Shown here: one piece after another, positions 34,851-42,917 of the stretch
Layout of the letters: the number at the start of each line of letters is the position of its first letter
Position numbering within the stretch: the stretch's first letter is position 1
Assembly (NCBI RefSeq): GCF_003201355.1
Contig: NZ_QICL01000004.1
Span: 1 to 64,000 of the forward strand
Source of the DNA: Indolivaga alginatilytica
GTDB lineage: Bacteria; Bacteroidota; Bacteroidia; Bacteroidales; Dysgonomonadaceae
Reading direction: 5' to 3'
DNA: 64,000 nucleotides
The notes under the pieces: generated by a model
Seen by the model: the letters and a program-made list of their open reading frames with translations, nothing else
The model's database searches: none
Told to the model about the DNA's origin: nothing
Made by a program: the position numbers and the translations under genes

Positions 34851-35252
34851 ATGATTATGTCAAATGAAGAAATTGTAAAAATGTACTTTGGGTATTTCCT
34901 CAAAGGAGATACGGCTAAAGCCCTCGAATTGCTCAATGACAATGCAGTTTGGTTGGTTAAAGGGTCTCAAAATGTACCCACAGTTGGTAGAAGGAAAGGT
35001 AAGGATGAAATTGTGGATTTTTTCCGGAAATTCACCCAAAACTTCGAACCTAAAGAATTTAATATAAAACACTATTTTGCCAAAGAAAATTTAGTGATTG
35101 TCATCGGCGATTTCACCCATTTTGTTAAACCCACATCAAAACTAGTAAGCAGTGACTGGATGATCGAGTTTATTGTTGAGGAAGGTAAAATATGCAGTTA
35201 TCGGATTCTCGAAGATTCTTACGCACTCTATCTCGCTTTCCTAAACGATTAA
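34851..35252 (+). CDS. SnoaL/NTF2-like fold protein
   Basis: 133 residues with the cone-shaped NTF2-like fold: an opening helix (NEEIVKMYFGYFLKGDTAKALELLNDNAVWLVKG), FRKFTQNFEPKEFNIKHYFA, and the sheet LVIVIGDFTHFVKPTSKLVSSDWMIEFIVEEGKICSYRILEDSYAL. The family includes ketosteroid-isomerase-like enzymes, polyketide cyclases and many non-enzymatic proteins, and nothing here fixes the activity. A start two codons on (MSNEE) is possible. It is paired with a CMD-family gene 91 bases downstream. SnoaL, CMD and AraC genes often sit together in stress or redox-related accessory loci. Confidence 0.85.
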   Translation: MIMSNEEIVKMYFGYFLKGDTAKALELLNDNAVWLVKGSQNVPTVGRRKGKDEIVDFFRKFTQNFEPKEFNIKHYFAKENLVIVIGDFTHFVKPTSKLVSSDWMIEFIVEEGKICSYRILEDSYALYLAFLND

Positions 35253-35343
35253 CTATAAACATAAGGCTGCACATCACTTACCTGTTGAAGCTCCTCAGGA
35301 ATTCTATAACGCAATTGTAAAATTTTTATAACCTAAACAAAAA

Positions 35344-36216
35344 ATGAAATTCAGAATAATATTTACCCTGATATTTATTACACCTCTGGTTGCATCAGCA
35401 CAAATAAAAGATATGAATACAATAGAAAAATCGGAACGTTACCAACGTGGTTGGAACAAGTTACAGGAAATTGACGGCGAAGCTGGCGAAAATGTTGTAA
35501 ACGGACTCAAAAACATTTCTCCCGAATTAAGCCAATTTATTATAGAATATTCTTTCGGGGATGTATATAGCCTTGATAAATTGGATAATAAATCGAAAGA
35601 GATTGCTGCCGTATCATCATTAATTGCACAGGGAGCAATTCCTCAATTAAAAGTTCATCTCAATGGGGCATTAAATACAGGAAGTTCTGTTAATGAAGTA
35701 AAGGAAGTGATCTTGCAGATGTCAGCTTATGCAGGCTTCCCGAAAGCTATTAATGCAATGAATGCTTTCAAAGAAGTATTAAATGAAAGGAAAGAGAAAA
35801 GTATTGTGGATAGTATAGGACAACAACCAACGCCTAATAATGAAGACAGAAGAAAAACAGGCTCAAAAGCACTGGCAAGCCTCGATTCGAATCAAGAACA
35901 ACTGATAATAGATACTTATGATAACTTCTCTCCCGAACTCACAAGATTTGTTATAGAATACGGATATGGCGATATATACTCTCGGGATAATATTGATAAG
36001 AAACTTAGACAAACAGCTTCTATTGCAGCATTAACAACTTTGGGAAATGCTCCTTCTCAATTAAAATTCCATATAAACGGAGGTTTAAATGTAGGACTAA
36101 CGATAGACGAGATTAAGGGTATTATGCTTCTTATGACAGTTTATGCAGGCTTTCCGGCAGCTATTAATGGTACTAACATTCTGAAAGAAGTTGTAGCAGA
36201 GAGAAATAATAAATAA
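35344..36216 (+). CDS. Exported carboxymuconolactone decarboxylase (CMD) family protein, two domains
   Basis: 290 residues with a signal peptide (1-19, VASAQ) and two tandem CMD/AhpD-like helical domains. The first (about 55-150) has SPELSQFIIEYSFGDVYSLDKLDNKSKE and LKVHLNGALNTGSSVNEVKEVILQMSAYAGFPKAINAM. The second (about 195-288) repeats it: SPELTRFVIEYGYGDIYSRDNIDKK and LKFHINGGLNVGLTIDEIKGIMLLMTVYAGFPAAINGT. The Cys-x-x-Cys redox pair of AhpD is absent in both domains. The conserved His (KVHLNGA, KFHINGG), as in gamma-carboxymuconolactone decarboxylase, is present. A periplasmic location is unusual for this fold, though known in Bacteroidota. Substrate unknown. Confidence 0.88.
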   Translation: MKFRIIFTLIFITPLVASAQIKDMNTIEKSERYQRGWNKLQEIDGEAGENVVNGLKNISPELSQFIIEYSFGDVYSLDKLDNKSKEIAAVSSLIAQGAIPQLKVHLNGALNTGSSVNEVKEVILQMSAYAGFPKAINAMNAFKEVLNERKEKSIVDSIGQQPTPNNEDRRKTGSKALASLDSNQEQLIIDTYDNFSPELTRFVIEYGYGDIYSRDNIDKKLRQTASIAALTTLGNAPSQLKFHINGGLNVGLTIDEIKGIMLLMTVYAGFPAAINGTNILKEVVAERNNK

Positions 36217-36234
36217 CAGATATAAATAGTTTAG

Positions 36235-36275
36235 CTCCTTGTTTTACCAACCTAAAGCAAGGAGTTTTCAACTTT
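36235..36275 (+). terminator. Intrinsic terminator after the CMD gene
   Basis: CTCCTTGTTTTA (36235-36246) pairs with TAAAGCAAGGAG (36253-36264), allowing one G-U pair, around CCAACC, then TTTTCAACTTTT. It runs a few bases into the end of the convergent WYL gene. Confidence 0.8.
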
Positions 36276-37218
36276 TATGTCCAGAATATTTATTGAGTAA
36301 TGAATTGATCTGATCTTTTACTTTTTCTTTCAGAATATCGGGTTTTATAATATTGGCAATATCAGCAAACGATAAGTACCATCGGGCGAAATGCTCTAAG
36401 TTGAATATCCTGAAATGTATGTCCGTATAATCGCCTTCAACTTCCTCTTTCAACCAACCGTGGTAATATTTATAATCGTTGATAGTTATTAGATCAGAAT
36501 TTTTGACGCGAATAATCACTTCATAAATATCCTTTTGCAATCTGTATTTTTCAATGTATTGAGGCAATGATAAATGTTCTTTAGAAAAAGGCTCATCTGT
36601 TAGAGCAAAACTGCTTATCTTATCAATACGAAAGCTTCTATAATCGTTTCTCAATCTACAAAATGCCACCATATACCAATTTATCTGGCTATAAAAACAT
36701 CCGATGGGTTCTACATCTCTTTCGGACATGTTTTCGTTAGTGAAATAAATAATGCGCATCACCTTCTGTTCTGAGATACTTTTAAGAATACATTGTGTTA
36801 TGGCTGTTGGAAGCTCCCGGCCTGTATCACTCTTACCCAAAATACTGATATTATCTTCAACATCCGAGAGATAATCCTTTTCGATATATTTTAAAACGGC
36901 TTTTATTTTGCTCATCCCCGACTTATAGGATTGCACATTCTGCAAATCGCTCATCTTTTCGATAAACTTTTCGGCCGTAAGAAATGCAATCGCTTCTTCA
37001 CGTGTAAACATCAATGGGGGTAATTTGTAACCATCAACAAGGGAGTAACCGATACCCACATTTCCGATAATGGGAATACCTGCTTCTTCAAGAGTGCGTA
37101 TATCACGATAAACAGTACGCAAAGAAATATCGAATCGATCGGCTATTTGCTGTGCAGTTATTACCGATCGGGATTGTAATTGTACAAGTATGGAGGATAT
37201 TCGTTCTAGTCGGTTCAT
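36268..37218 (-). CDS. WYL-domain transcriptional regulator (YafY/DeoR type)
   Basis: 316 residues from the ATG at 37218 (MNRLERISSIL), which is the family's usual beginning; an upstream in-frame ATG (37272) would add 18 unconserved residues. The N-terminal winged HTH (1-65) includes ITAQQIADRFDISLRTVYRDIRTLEEAGIPI. The WYL domain (about 125-200) includes the partner motif variant WYMVAFCRLRNDYRSFRIDKI, then a WCX C-terminal extension. WYL proteins sense nucleic acids or other ligands and act as repressors or activators. It follows the VOC gene at 37306 by 87 bases on the same strand and may be co-transcribed with it. Confidence 0.9.
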   Translation of the reverse strand: MNRLERISSILVQLQSRSVITAQQIADRFDISLRTVYRDIRTLEEAGIPIIGNVGIGYSLVDGYKLPPLMFTREEAIAFLTAEKFIEKMSDLQNVQSYKSGMSKIKAVLKYIEKDYLSDVEDNISILGKSDTGRELPTAITQCILKSISEQKVMRIIYFTNENMSERDVEPIGCFYSQINWYMVAFCRLRNDYRSFRIDKISSFALTDEPFSKEHLSLPQYIEKYRLQKDIYEVIIRVKNSDLITINDYKYYHGWLKEEVEGDYTDIHFRIFNLEHFARWYLSFADIANIIKPDILKEKVKDQINSLLNKYSGHKS

Positions 37219-37305
37219 TCGGCAGTTCAATTGAGAGTATCGATAAAGATATAAAAAGAATGTGTTGACCACAAAAGTAAGTCAACACATTCTCTATCTA
37301 AGATT

Positions 37306-37731
37306 TTAATTGCGCTTTGGCATTTGCATAATACTCCAGTTGATACCGAATCTATCGGTCAGATTACCGTAATTCGGAGAAAAAGGTTTTGCTCCGAGAG
37401 GCTCAATTATTTCTGCTCCTACCGCCAGTTTATCGAAAGTTTCTTTTACATTTTTATCGTCAAAGAAAACAATATCAAGATGAATATTATTTCCCACAAT
37501 AAATCTTTCACCGGGTAGAATATCCGAAACATTAAAACAATTATTACCAAAATCTAATCGGGCATTTTCAATGCGATTCTTAGTACTCTCGTCCAATTGA
37601 TCGGCTAAAGTATCACCTTTGCCGTCTCCATAGCGGATCATATTCTCTATTTTTCCGTTAAATACTTCTCTGTAGAAATTAAGAGCTTCTTCGGCTTGTC
37701 CATCAAATGTGATATAGGCTTTTACTAACAT
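37306..37731 (-). CDS. VOC-fold protein, PhnB-like
   Basis: 141 residues of the PhnB/YjdN-like glyoxalase-fold group: AYITFDGQAEEALNFYREVFNGKIENMIRYGDG at the start, HLDIVFFDDKNVKETFDKLAVGAEIIEPLG in the middle, and FSPNYGNLTDRFGINWSIMQ at the end. It is a distant paralogue of the 12479 and 11144 proteins. No substrate is known for this group. It lies upstream of a WYL regulator on the same strand. Confidence 0.88.
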   Translation of the reverse strand: MLVKAYITFDGQAEEALNFYREVFNGKIENMIRYGDGKGDTLADQLDESTKNRIENARLDFGNNCFNVSDILPGERFIVGNNIHLDIVFFDDKNVKETFDKLAVGAEIIEPLGAKPFSPNYGNLTDRFGINWSIMQMPKRN

Positions 37732-37843
37732 AATTTTACTTGTTTTATTCGTTATACTTTGTTATCATCAGCAAAAGTACAGGCAACAAGTGACAGCCTT
37801 ATGTCAGTAGCAAAAAAGAAAATTCAATAAAAAATCTGACACC

Positions 37844-38980
37844 TTATTTTAATGACGCCATATCTATTACATATCTGAACTGAACTTTTCCATCCAATAC
37901 ATTCTTATATGCTTCATTAATCTTTTGAATAGGAATAACTACCACTTTTGGATAAATATTATTCTTAACTGAATAATCTAACATTTCCTGTGTTTCGCGA
38001 ATACCACCGATAAGCGAATGATATATTTTTCGTCTGCTCCACAAAGCATATGTACTTAATGTTGGAGTTTGATCTATGGGAGGTACACCCAAAAGTACCA
38101 TCGTTCCATCCACTTTAAGCATAGCCATATATGGTTCTACCTTAAAAGCAAAAGGAATAGTACTGATAAGCAGGTTGAATGAATTATTCAAACCTTTCAT
38201 TTCTCCTTCGTTCTTTGTATTCACGTATTTTACGGCACCCATATCTAAAGCTGCCTGACGCTTATCGTCTGTTATGTCGAAAACCGTAACTTCCGCACCC
38301 ATCGATATAGCATATTGCACTGCCATATGTCCTAAACCTCCGAATCCTGCAACCGCAACTTTATCTCCTTTCTTCACATGATTATAACGCAAAGGCGAAT
38401 AGGTAGTTACACCTGCACAAAGAAGCGGAGCCACTTTATCTAATGGCACATTATTGGGAACTGTTATAGCAAATGATTCTTTAACAACAATATTTGTAGA
38501 ATAGCCGCCTTTCGTATACCCCTCGTCTTCGCTGCTACCGTAGGTATATGTAGCACCTTTTGTACAGAATTGCTCCTCACCTGCTTTACAGTATTCGCAT
38601 TCTCCACACGAATTTACCATACAACCTACTCCGGCAATATCTCCGACTTTAAACTTATGTACATTTTTACCCGCCTTAGTAACGCGTCCGACAATTTCAT
38701 GGCCCGGAACGCAAGGATAAGGGGTACCTCCCCAATCTCCCTTAACTGTATGTATATCTGAATGGCAAATACCCGAATAAAGGATATCGATCAAGATATC
38801 GTTGTCACCAACCGCACGCCGTTCAAATTCGTAGGGAACAAGATCACTTTTGGCATCCATTCCTGCATAAGCTTTTGTATGAATGCGTTCATTGTGTGAA
38901 GGATTGGTCTGTGCTTGAAGATAATTACAGAAGAATACGAATATAAAAGACAGAAGAATGTGTAAGGCTAATTTTCTCAT
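37844..38980 (-). CDS. Zinc-dependent alcohol dehydrogenase (CAD/YahK-like) with N-terminal signal peptide
   Basis: 378 residues. The enzyme body (from about 35) is a medium-chain NADP(H)-type alcohol/aldehyde reductase of the cinnamyl-alcohol-dehydrogenase group. Catalytic zinc ligands are GICHSD (Cys72), GHE (His94/Glu95) and the later PLLCAG (Cys188). The structural zinc site is Cys125, 128, 131 and 139 (CGECEYC...C), and the Rossmann motif GFGGLG is at 212-217. It should reduce aldehydes to alcohols or the reverse. Residues 1-24 (MRKLALHILLSFIFVFFC, ending LQAQ) look like a cleavable signal peptide, which cytoplasmic members lack. If exported, access to NADP(H) is unclear. It is transcribed alone. 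Confidence 0.9.
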   Translation of the reverse strand: MRKLALHILLSFIFVFFCNYLQAQTNPSHNERIHTKAYAGMDAKSDLVPYEFERRAVGDNDILIDILYSGICHSDIHTVKGDWGGTPYPCVPGHEIVGRVTKAGKNVHKFKVGDIAGVGCMVNSCGECEYCKAGEEQFCTKGATYTYGSSEDEGYTKGGYSTNIVVKESFAITVPNNVPLDKVAPLLCAGVTTYSPLRYNHVKKGDKVAVAGFGGLGHMAVQYAISMGAEVTVFDITDDKRQAALDMGAVKYVNTKNEGEMKGLNNSFNLLISTIPFAFKVEPYMAMLKVDGTMVLLGVPPIDQTPTLSTYALWSRRKIYHSLIGGIRETQEMLDYSVKNNIYPKVVVIPIQKINEAYKNVLDGKVQFRYVIDMASLK

Positions 38981-39120
38981 AAATAATCAATATTAAATGA
39001 ATGGATAATTTATCTCTATTTAATATGATCGTTCAGAAAAGAAAAACCCTACTAAAAAAGGGTATAAAATTCGCATCATCAATTCTATTACCTAATTATA
39101 AATAATCTTATTTGAAAAAA

Positions 39121-39165
39121 ATTAAGCCCATAACAATAAGATTACTTTATTATCATGGGCTTAAT
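39121..39165 (-). terminator. Intrinsic terminator of the winged-helix gene
   Basis: ATTAAGCCCAT and ATGGGCTTAAT (plus-strand reading) form an 11-bp stem, with the inner TAATAAAG region able to extend it. On the minus strand it starts about 7 bases after the stop at 39172 and runs into TTTTTTTC. It is a good match to an intrinsic terminator. Confidence 0.8.
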
Positions 39166-39171
39166 CCTGAA

Positions 39172-39429
39172 TCAATAATACATTTCGGGAGAAGACGAAA
39201 CCAACTCAACATATAAAGCGTCGTCTTTCTCTGAAAAAAGTATCTTATTTTCTCGTGCCAACCATCCCAAAGCCATTAATATAAATCCATCACGATAATC
39301 GGTTAGTTCTCCAATTTCATGTATAGATAATATACCCTTCTCTGAAAGATGTCTCCAAATAGTTCCCGCATCAATACCAATATCTTCTTTAAACATATCA
39401 ATTAATTTTTGTGGTTCCTCTTTTAACAA
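39172..39429 (-). CDS. Winged-helix domain protein (DUF2582-like)
   Basis: 85 residues of the small winged-helix family common in Bacteroidota (DUF2582-type): IGIDAGTIWRHLSEKGILSIHEIGELTDYRDGFILMALGWLARENKILFSEKDDALYVEL. The predicted arrangement is helix, helix, recognition helix and wing. The family is often considered DNA-binding, but no target is known and no sensor domain is attached. It has its own terminator directly downstream. Confidence 0.85.
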   Translation of the reverse strand: MLKEEPQKLIDMFKEDIGIDAGTIWRHLSEKGILSIHEIGELTDYRDGFILMALGWLARENKILFSEKDDALYVELVSSSPEMYY

Positions 39430-39524
39430 ATATGTACAAAAACCGGCAGAAGCACATGTTCATTTCTTCCTTTAAAATGTTCAAAATTTCTCATTATATG
39501 AAATAAACAAAGAAATTACTCTTT

Positions 39525-40106
39525 TTAAGCTTCACTTATTTTAAATATCAGTAAACAAGTTGTTTCATCAATCTTATTATAGAGCAACTCTTCTTTATCT
39601 TGTATGTCTTCCGAATAAGTAAATCCTTCTTCTTCCATATCCTCAGACCACACTAAATCTTTATGCTCTTGACATAATTTCCTCACATTCTTTATATCTT
39701 CGGTGAAAGAAGTATGCATACCCGAATAAGTAAGTAAAGTAATAATCGTTTCCAATTTATGTTGACTTATATCTGAAATATTCTTTATAACACGAAAATC
39801 TTTTGGCTTTAATATTTGCTCACCCTGCACAACCAAGTTCATTCTACGATACAAAGCCTGTAATTCTTCGATACGCTTTTCAATAAGATCTTTTTTATCT
39901 CTTTTTATCTGTAATTTACGATCTAATACTTCAGGAATATAAACAGCCAGAAAAATAGTAACAACAAGAGTACCTACATCTACAATATTAATTGTATCAG
40001 CAACTGACAGATGATAATAATGACGGATTGCTATACCCACAATAAGACCAATAGCAACCAAAGAGAAGTACAAAAAGTACTTTAAAAATTGATTCGAATC
40101 TTTCAT
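39525..40106 (-). CDS. Membrane protein of unknown function
   Basis: 193 residues, family not recognised. Two membrane segments lie near the N-terminus, FLKYFLYFSLVAIGLIVGIAI (about 7-27) and IVDVGTLVVTIFLAVYIPEVL (about 40-60). A basic helix (DRKLQIKRDKKDLIEKRIEELQALYRRMN) follows that could be a coiled coil. The C-terminal 110 residues are soluble and helical, with an acidic stretch (DMEEEGFTYSEDIQDKEE). It looks like a small membrane-anchored cytoplasmic helical protein. It is divergent from the FAD oxidoreductase gene. Confidence 0.75.
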   Translation of the reverse strand: MKDSNQFLKYFLYFSLVAIGLIVGIAIRHYYHLSVADTINIVDVGTLVVTIFLAVYIPEVLDRKLQIKRDKKDLIEKRIEELQALYRRMNLVVQGEQILKPKDFRVIKNISDISQHKLETIITLLTYSGMHTSFTEDIKNVRKLCQEHKDLVWSEDMEEEGFTYSEDIQDKEELLYNKIDETTCLLIFKISEA

Positions 40107-40207
40107 CCGAGAAATCTTATGTTAATAATTGGATAGAACTAATATCAACAATAAACAAATGTCTGTACCAATTGGTTCTTTACATATAAACGAATAAACA
40201 GAGAACT

Positions 40208-41425
40208 ATGGATTTACACTCAGGGTTACCCTATTGGATTGTAAAAAATCCTCTTTATGATTATTTTAATCCTCTGGAAAAAGATATCGCAATTGATATT
40301 GCAATTATAGGATCGGGCATTACAGGAGCTTTAGTTGCTCACGAATTATGTGAAGCTGGACTAAAATGTTGTGTTGTTGATAAACGTACGCTTTCAACCG
40401 GAAGTTCCTCTGCAAGTACTGCATTATTGCAGTATGAAATAGATGTGCCTCTATACAAAATGGCTAAAGAATTGGGAGAAGACAAAGCAGTTTTAGCATA
40501 CCGATCGTGCCTGCAAGGAATTACAGATATTGAGAAAATATTTACAGACATTGGTATCAATCCCAATTTTGAAAGAGTCCCCAGTGTTTTTTATGCAAGT
40601 AACAAGCAAGGATTATCTTTAATTGAAAAAGAGTTTGAAATACGTAAGAAACACAATTTACCTGTCACATTTTTAGATAATAAAGAATTGAAAAAGAAAT
40701 ACGGTATTGATGCTCCGGGAGCTTTAATGAATAAAGAATCAGGCCAAATAGATGCGTATTTGGCTGCGATCACCCTTTTGGATTACCACAGAAAAAAAGA
40801 TAACCTGAAAGTATATACCCACACAGAAATAGACCAATGGACAGAGACTACAAAAGGCTATGAGTTAGTAACAATAAAAGGGAAAATCATAAAATGCAAA
40901 TACGTAGTAATAGCTGCCGGATTCGAGGTAGGCAAGTTTCTTCCTGAGCAGGTAATGAAACTTACTTCTACCTATGTTATAATATCACAACCTGTACTAC
41001 CCGAGTATTTATGGTACAAAAAAAGCCTTATTTGGGAAACAAATGACCCTTATTTATATATCCGCACCACTAATGAAAATAGGATTATGGTAGGTGGTGA
41101 AGACGAAGAATTTAAAGATCCTGTAAAACGCGATGATCTCTTAAGAGAGAAAACTGCAATTCTCGAAAAAAAGTTTAAAAAGCTATTCCCCAAAACCCCT
41201 TTTATCACCGATATGTCATGGTGTGGAACATTCAGTTCAACCAAAGACGGATTACCCTATATCGGAACATGGCCGGGTAAAAACAGAATGTTCTTCACTC
41301 TGGGATATGGAGGTAACGGTATCACCTTTAGCATAAATGCAGCTCAAATGATAAGGAATAAACTTGAAGGAAAAACAGATCCAAGAGAAGCAGTATTTGG
41401 TTTTAAGCGAAGATCTAAGACATAA
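40208..41425 (+). CDS. FAD-dependent amino acid oxidase-type oxidoreductase (DAO family)
   Basis: 405 residues of the DAO flavoprotein family. The FAD-binding Rossmann motif IAIIGSGITGALVAHELCEAG lies at about 32-52, followed by the acidic ribose-binding residue in VVDKR and the SSASTALLQYE segment. The C-terminal FAD contact is CGTFSSTKDGLPYIG to LGYGGNGITFSINAAQ. Related enzymes oxidise primary or secondary amines such as gamma-glutamylputrescine, glycine or D-amino acids; no partner pathway is nearby. No signal peptide, so it is cytoplasmic. It is transcribed alone or with the hydrolase 120 bases downstream. Confidence 0.88.
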   Translation: MDLHSGLPYWIVKNPLYDYFNPLEKDIAIDIAIIGSGITGALVAHELCEAGLKCCVVDKRTLSTGSSSASTALLQYEIDVPLYKMAKELGEDKAVLAYRSCLQGITDIEKIFTDIGINPNFERVPSVFYASNKQGLSLIEKEFEIRKKHNLPVTFLDNKELKKKYGIDAPGALMNKESGQIDAYLAAITLLDYHRKKDNLKVYTHTEIDQWTETTKGYELVTIKGKIIKCKYVVIAAGFEVGKFLPEQVMKLTSTYVIISQPVLPEYLWYKKSLIWETNDPYLYIRTTNENRIMVGGEDEEFKDPVKRDDLLREKTAILEKKFKKLFPKTPFITDMSWCGTFSSTKDGLPYIGTWPGKNRMFFTLGYGGNGITFSINAAQMIRNKLEGKTDPREAVFGFKRRSKT

Positions 41426-41544
41426 TAAGAGATTAATAATAAAAATATATTATTTACTCAATAACAGTTAAATAGGCTCAAAAAGCAGAACTTTTCCATG
41501 AGCTGGTCGGTTTTAATAAGATACGACTTTAATAAATTACTCTT

Positions 41545-42528
41545 ATGGAAAATAAAAAACAAAAGGCACCGGATTATCTGAAAGATCCACATCTGAGTCT
41601 AGAAACTAAGGAATATTTAAAAGTTCTGAATGGTGGAGGTCCGGCAGTTGAAACCCTCTCAAAAGAGGATGCCCGTAATGTACTTACAACTGTTCAGGCA
41701 GGGGTAAAAGTAGATGTCTCAGGCATTGAAGAATCAGAAAAGACGATAACATATAATTCTCAGACTCTTAAGTTAACAATCGTTCGCCCTAAAGGAGTAA
41801 AAGAAAAACTACCAGTTTTTATTTTCTCTCACGGAGGAGGATGGATATTAGGAGATTACCCAACACATAAACGTATGGTTCGCGACTTAGTTGTAGAATC
41901 GGGATACGCCGCCGTATTCGTTAATTATACACCTTCGCCCGAGGCTAAATATCCACAAGCTATTCATGAAATTTACGAAGCTACCAAATGGGTTGCCGAG
42001 CATGGTAATGAAATAAATGTAGATGGTAAACGCCTCGCATTAGTAGGAAATAGTGTCGGCGGAAATATGTCAATCGCAACTAGCTTGATGGCCAAGAAGA
42101 ATAAAGGTCCCGAAATTAAAGTTCAGGTTCTGTTATGGCCTGTGGCAGACACTAACTTTGAGACTGATTCATACCATATATATGCTGAGCAACGTTTTCT
42201 TACTTCTTCTTTGATGAAGTGGATGTTCGATCAATATACCACCGACCCTAAAGAACGTAAAGAAATATATTTAGCTCCATTACAAGCTTCATTAAGTGAG
42301 CTAAAAGATTTACCTCCTACTGTTATTCAGGTAGCCGAAAATGATATTTTAAGAGATGGAGCAGAGGCTCTTGGACGTAAACTAGATGAAGCGGGTGTAG
42401 ATGTAACAACAGTTCGTTACAATGGTGTCATTCACGATTTCGGACTATTAAACGGATTTGCAACTATACCGCAAACACGTTCTTTATTTACATATACAGC
42501 AGCAGTATTAAAACATTACTTAAAATAA
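41545..42528 (+). CDS. Alpha/beta hydrolase of the HSL (bacterial hormone-sensitive lipase) family
   Basis: 327 residues. The oxyanion-hole motif HGGG (in FIFSHGGGWILGDYP, about 95-98) and the nucleophile elbow GNSVGGN (Ser about 171) identify the HSL/GDXG carboxylesterase group, although the usual Asp of GDSAGG is Asn here. The catalytic Asp is in AENDILRDGA and the His in NGVIHDFGLL. It has no signal peptide. It should hydrolyse short acyl esters; the natural substrate is unknown. Confidence 0.9.
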   Translation: MENKKQKAPDYLKDPHLSLETKEYLKVLNGGGPAVETLSKEDARNVLTTVQAGVKVDVSGIEESEKTITYNSQTLKLTIVRPKGVKEKLPVFIFSHGGGWILGDYPTHKRMVRDLVVESGYAAVFVNYTPSPEAKYPQAIHEIYEATKWVAEHGNEINVDGKRLALVGNSVGGNMSIATSLMAKKNKGPEIKVQVLLWPVADTNFETDSYHIYAEQRFLTSSLMKWMFDQYTTDPKERKEIYLAPLQASLSELKDLPPTVIQVAENDILRDGAEALGRKLDEAGVDVTTVRYNGVIHDFGLLNGFATIPQTRSLFTYTAAVLKHYLK

Positions 42529-42625
42529 AGTCTAAATTCTAATTATATCTATCCTCGGATAAATATAATTAGAATTAAAGGCTCTAAGCCATAAAATAAA
42601 ATATAAACTATTAATTTATACAGTT

Positions 42626-42838
42626 ATGAAAAAAGTAATTTTAGGAGTAGGAATCGGTATCGGTATTATTTATTTAGCTCGCAAAATGTACAATGACGGA
42701 CAACTTGATTGTTGTTGCGATGAAATTGATAAATTCCTAAGCAAGTCCAAAAGGAATTTGAGAATTGCTGCAGATGCCGCAAAACACGAAGCAGAATACA
42801 TCAAAGAACGTGTAGAGGATACTATCGGAAAGAAGTAA
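42626..42838 (+). CDS. Small membrane-anchored protein with CCC motif
   Basis: 70 residues. A Gly-rich hydrophobic N-terminus (VILGVGIGIGIIYLARKMY, 4-22) forms one membrane segment, followed by QLDCCCDE (three consecutive Cys, 29-31) and a charged amphipathic helix to the end (LRIAADAAKHEAEYIKERVEDTIGKK). The layout resembles YtxH-like stress proteins, but I do not assign it there. Frame, position before a strong terminator and coding character support a real gene. Confidence 0.75.
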   Translation: MKKVILGVGIGIGIIYLARKMYNDGQLDCCCDEIDKFLSKSKRNLRIAADAAKHEAEYIKERVEDTIGKK

Positions 42839-42865
42839 AACCAGATAGTTACCTGATTTAAAAGA

Positions 42866-42897
42866 GAAAGAGGATAATCAATTGATTATCCTCTTTC
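42866..42897. terminator. Bidirectional intrinsic terminator (perfect 16-bp inverted repeat)
   Basis: GAAAGAGGATAATCAA is directly followed by its exact reverse complement, then TTTATTG. It separates the small membrane-protein gene from the convergent glucan synthase gene (ends 42918). The outer part (AAAGAGGA) is the same as in the terminator at 55120. Confidence 0.88.
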
Positions 42898-42917
42898 TTT
42901 ATTGTAAGTATAATTTA

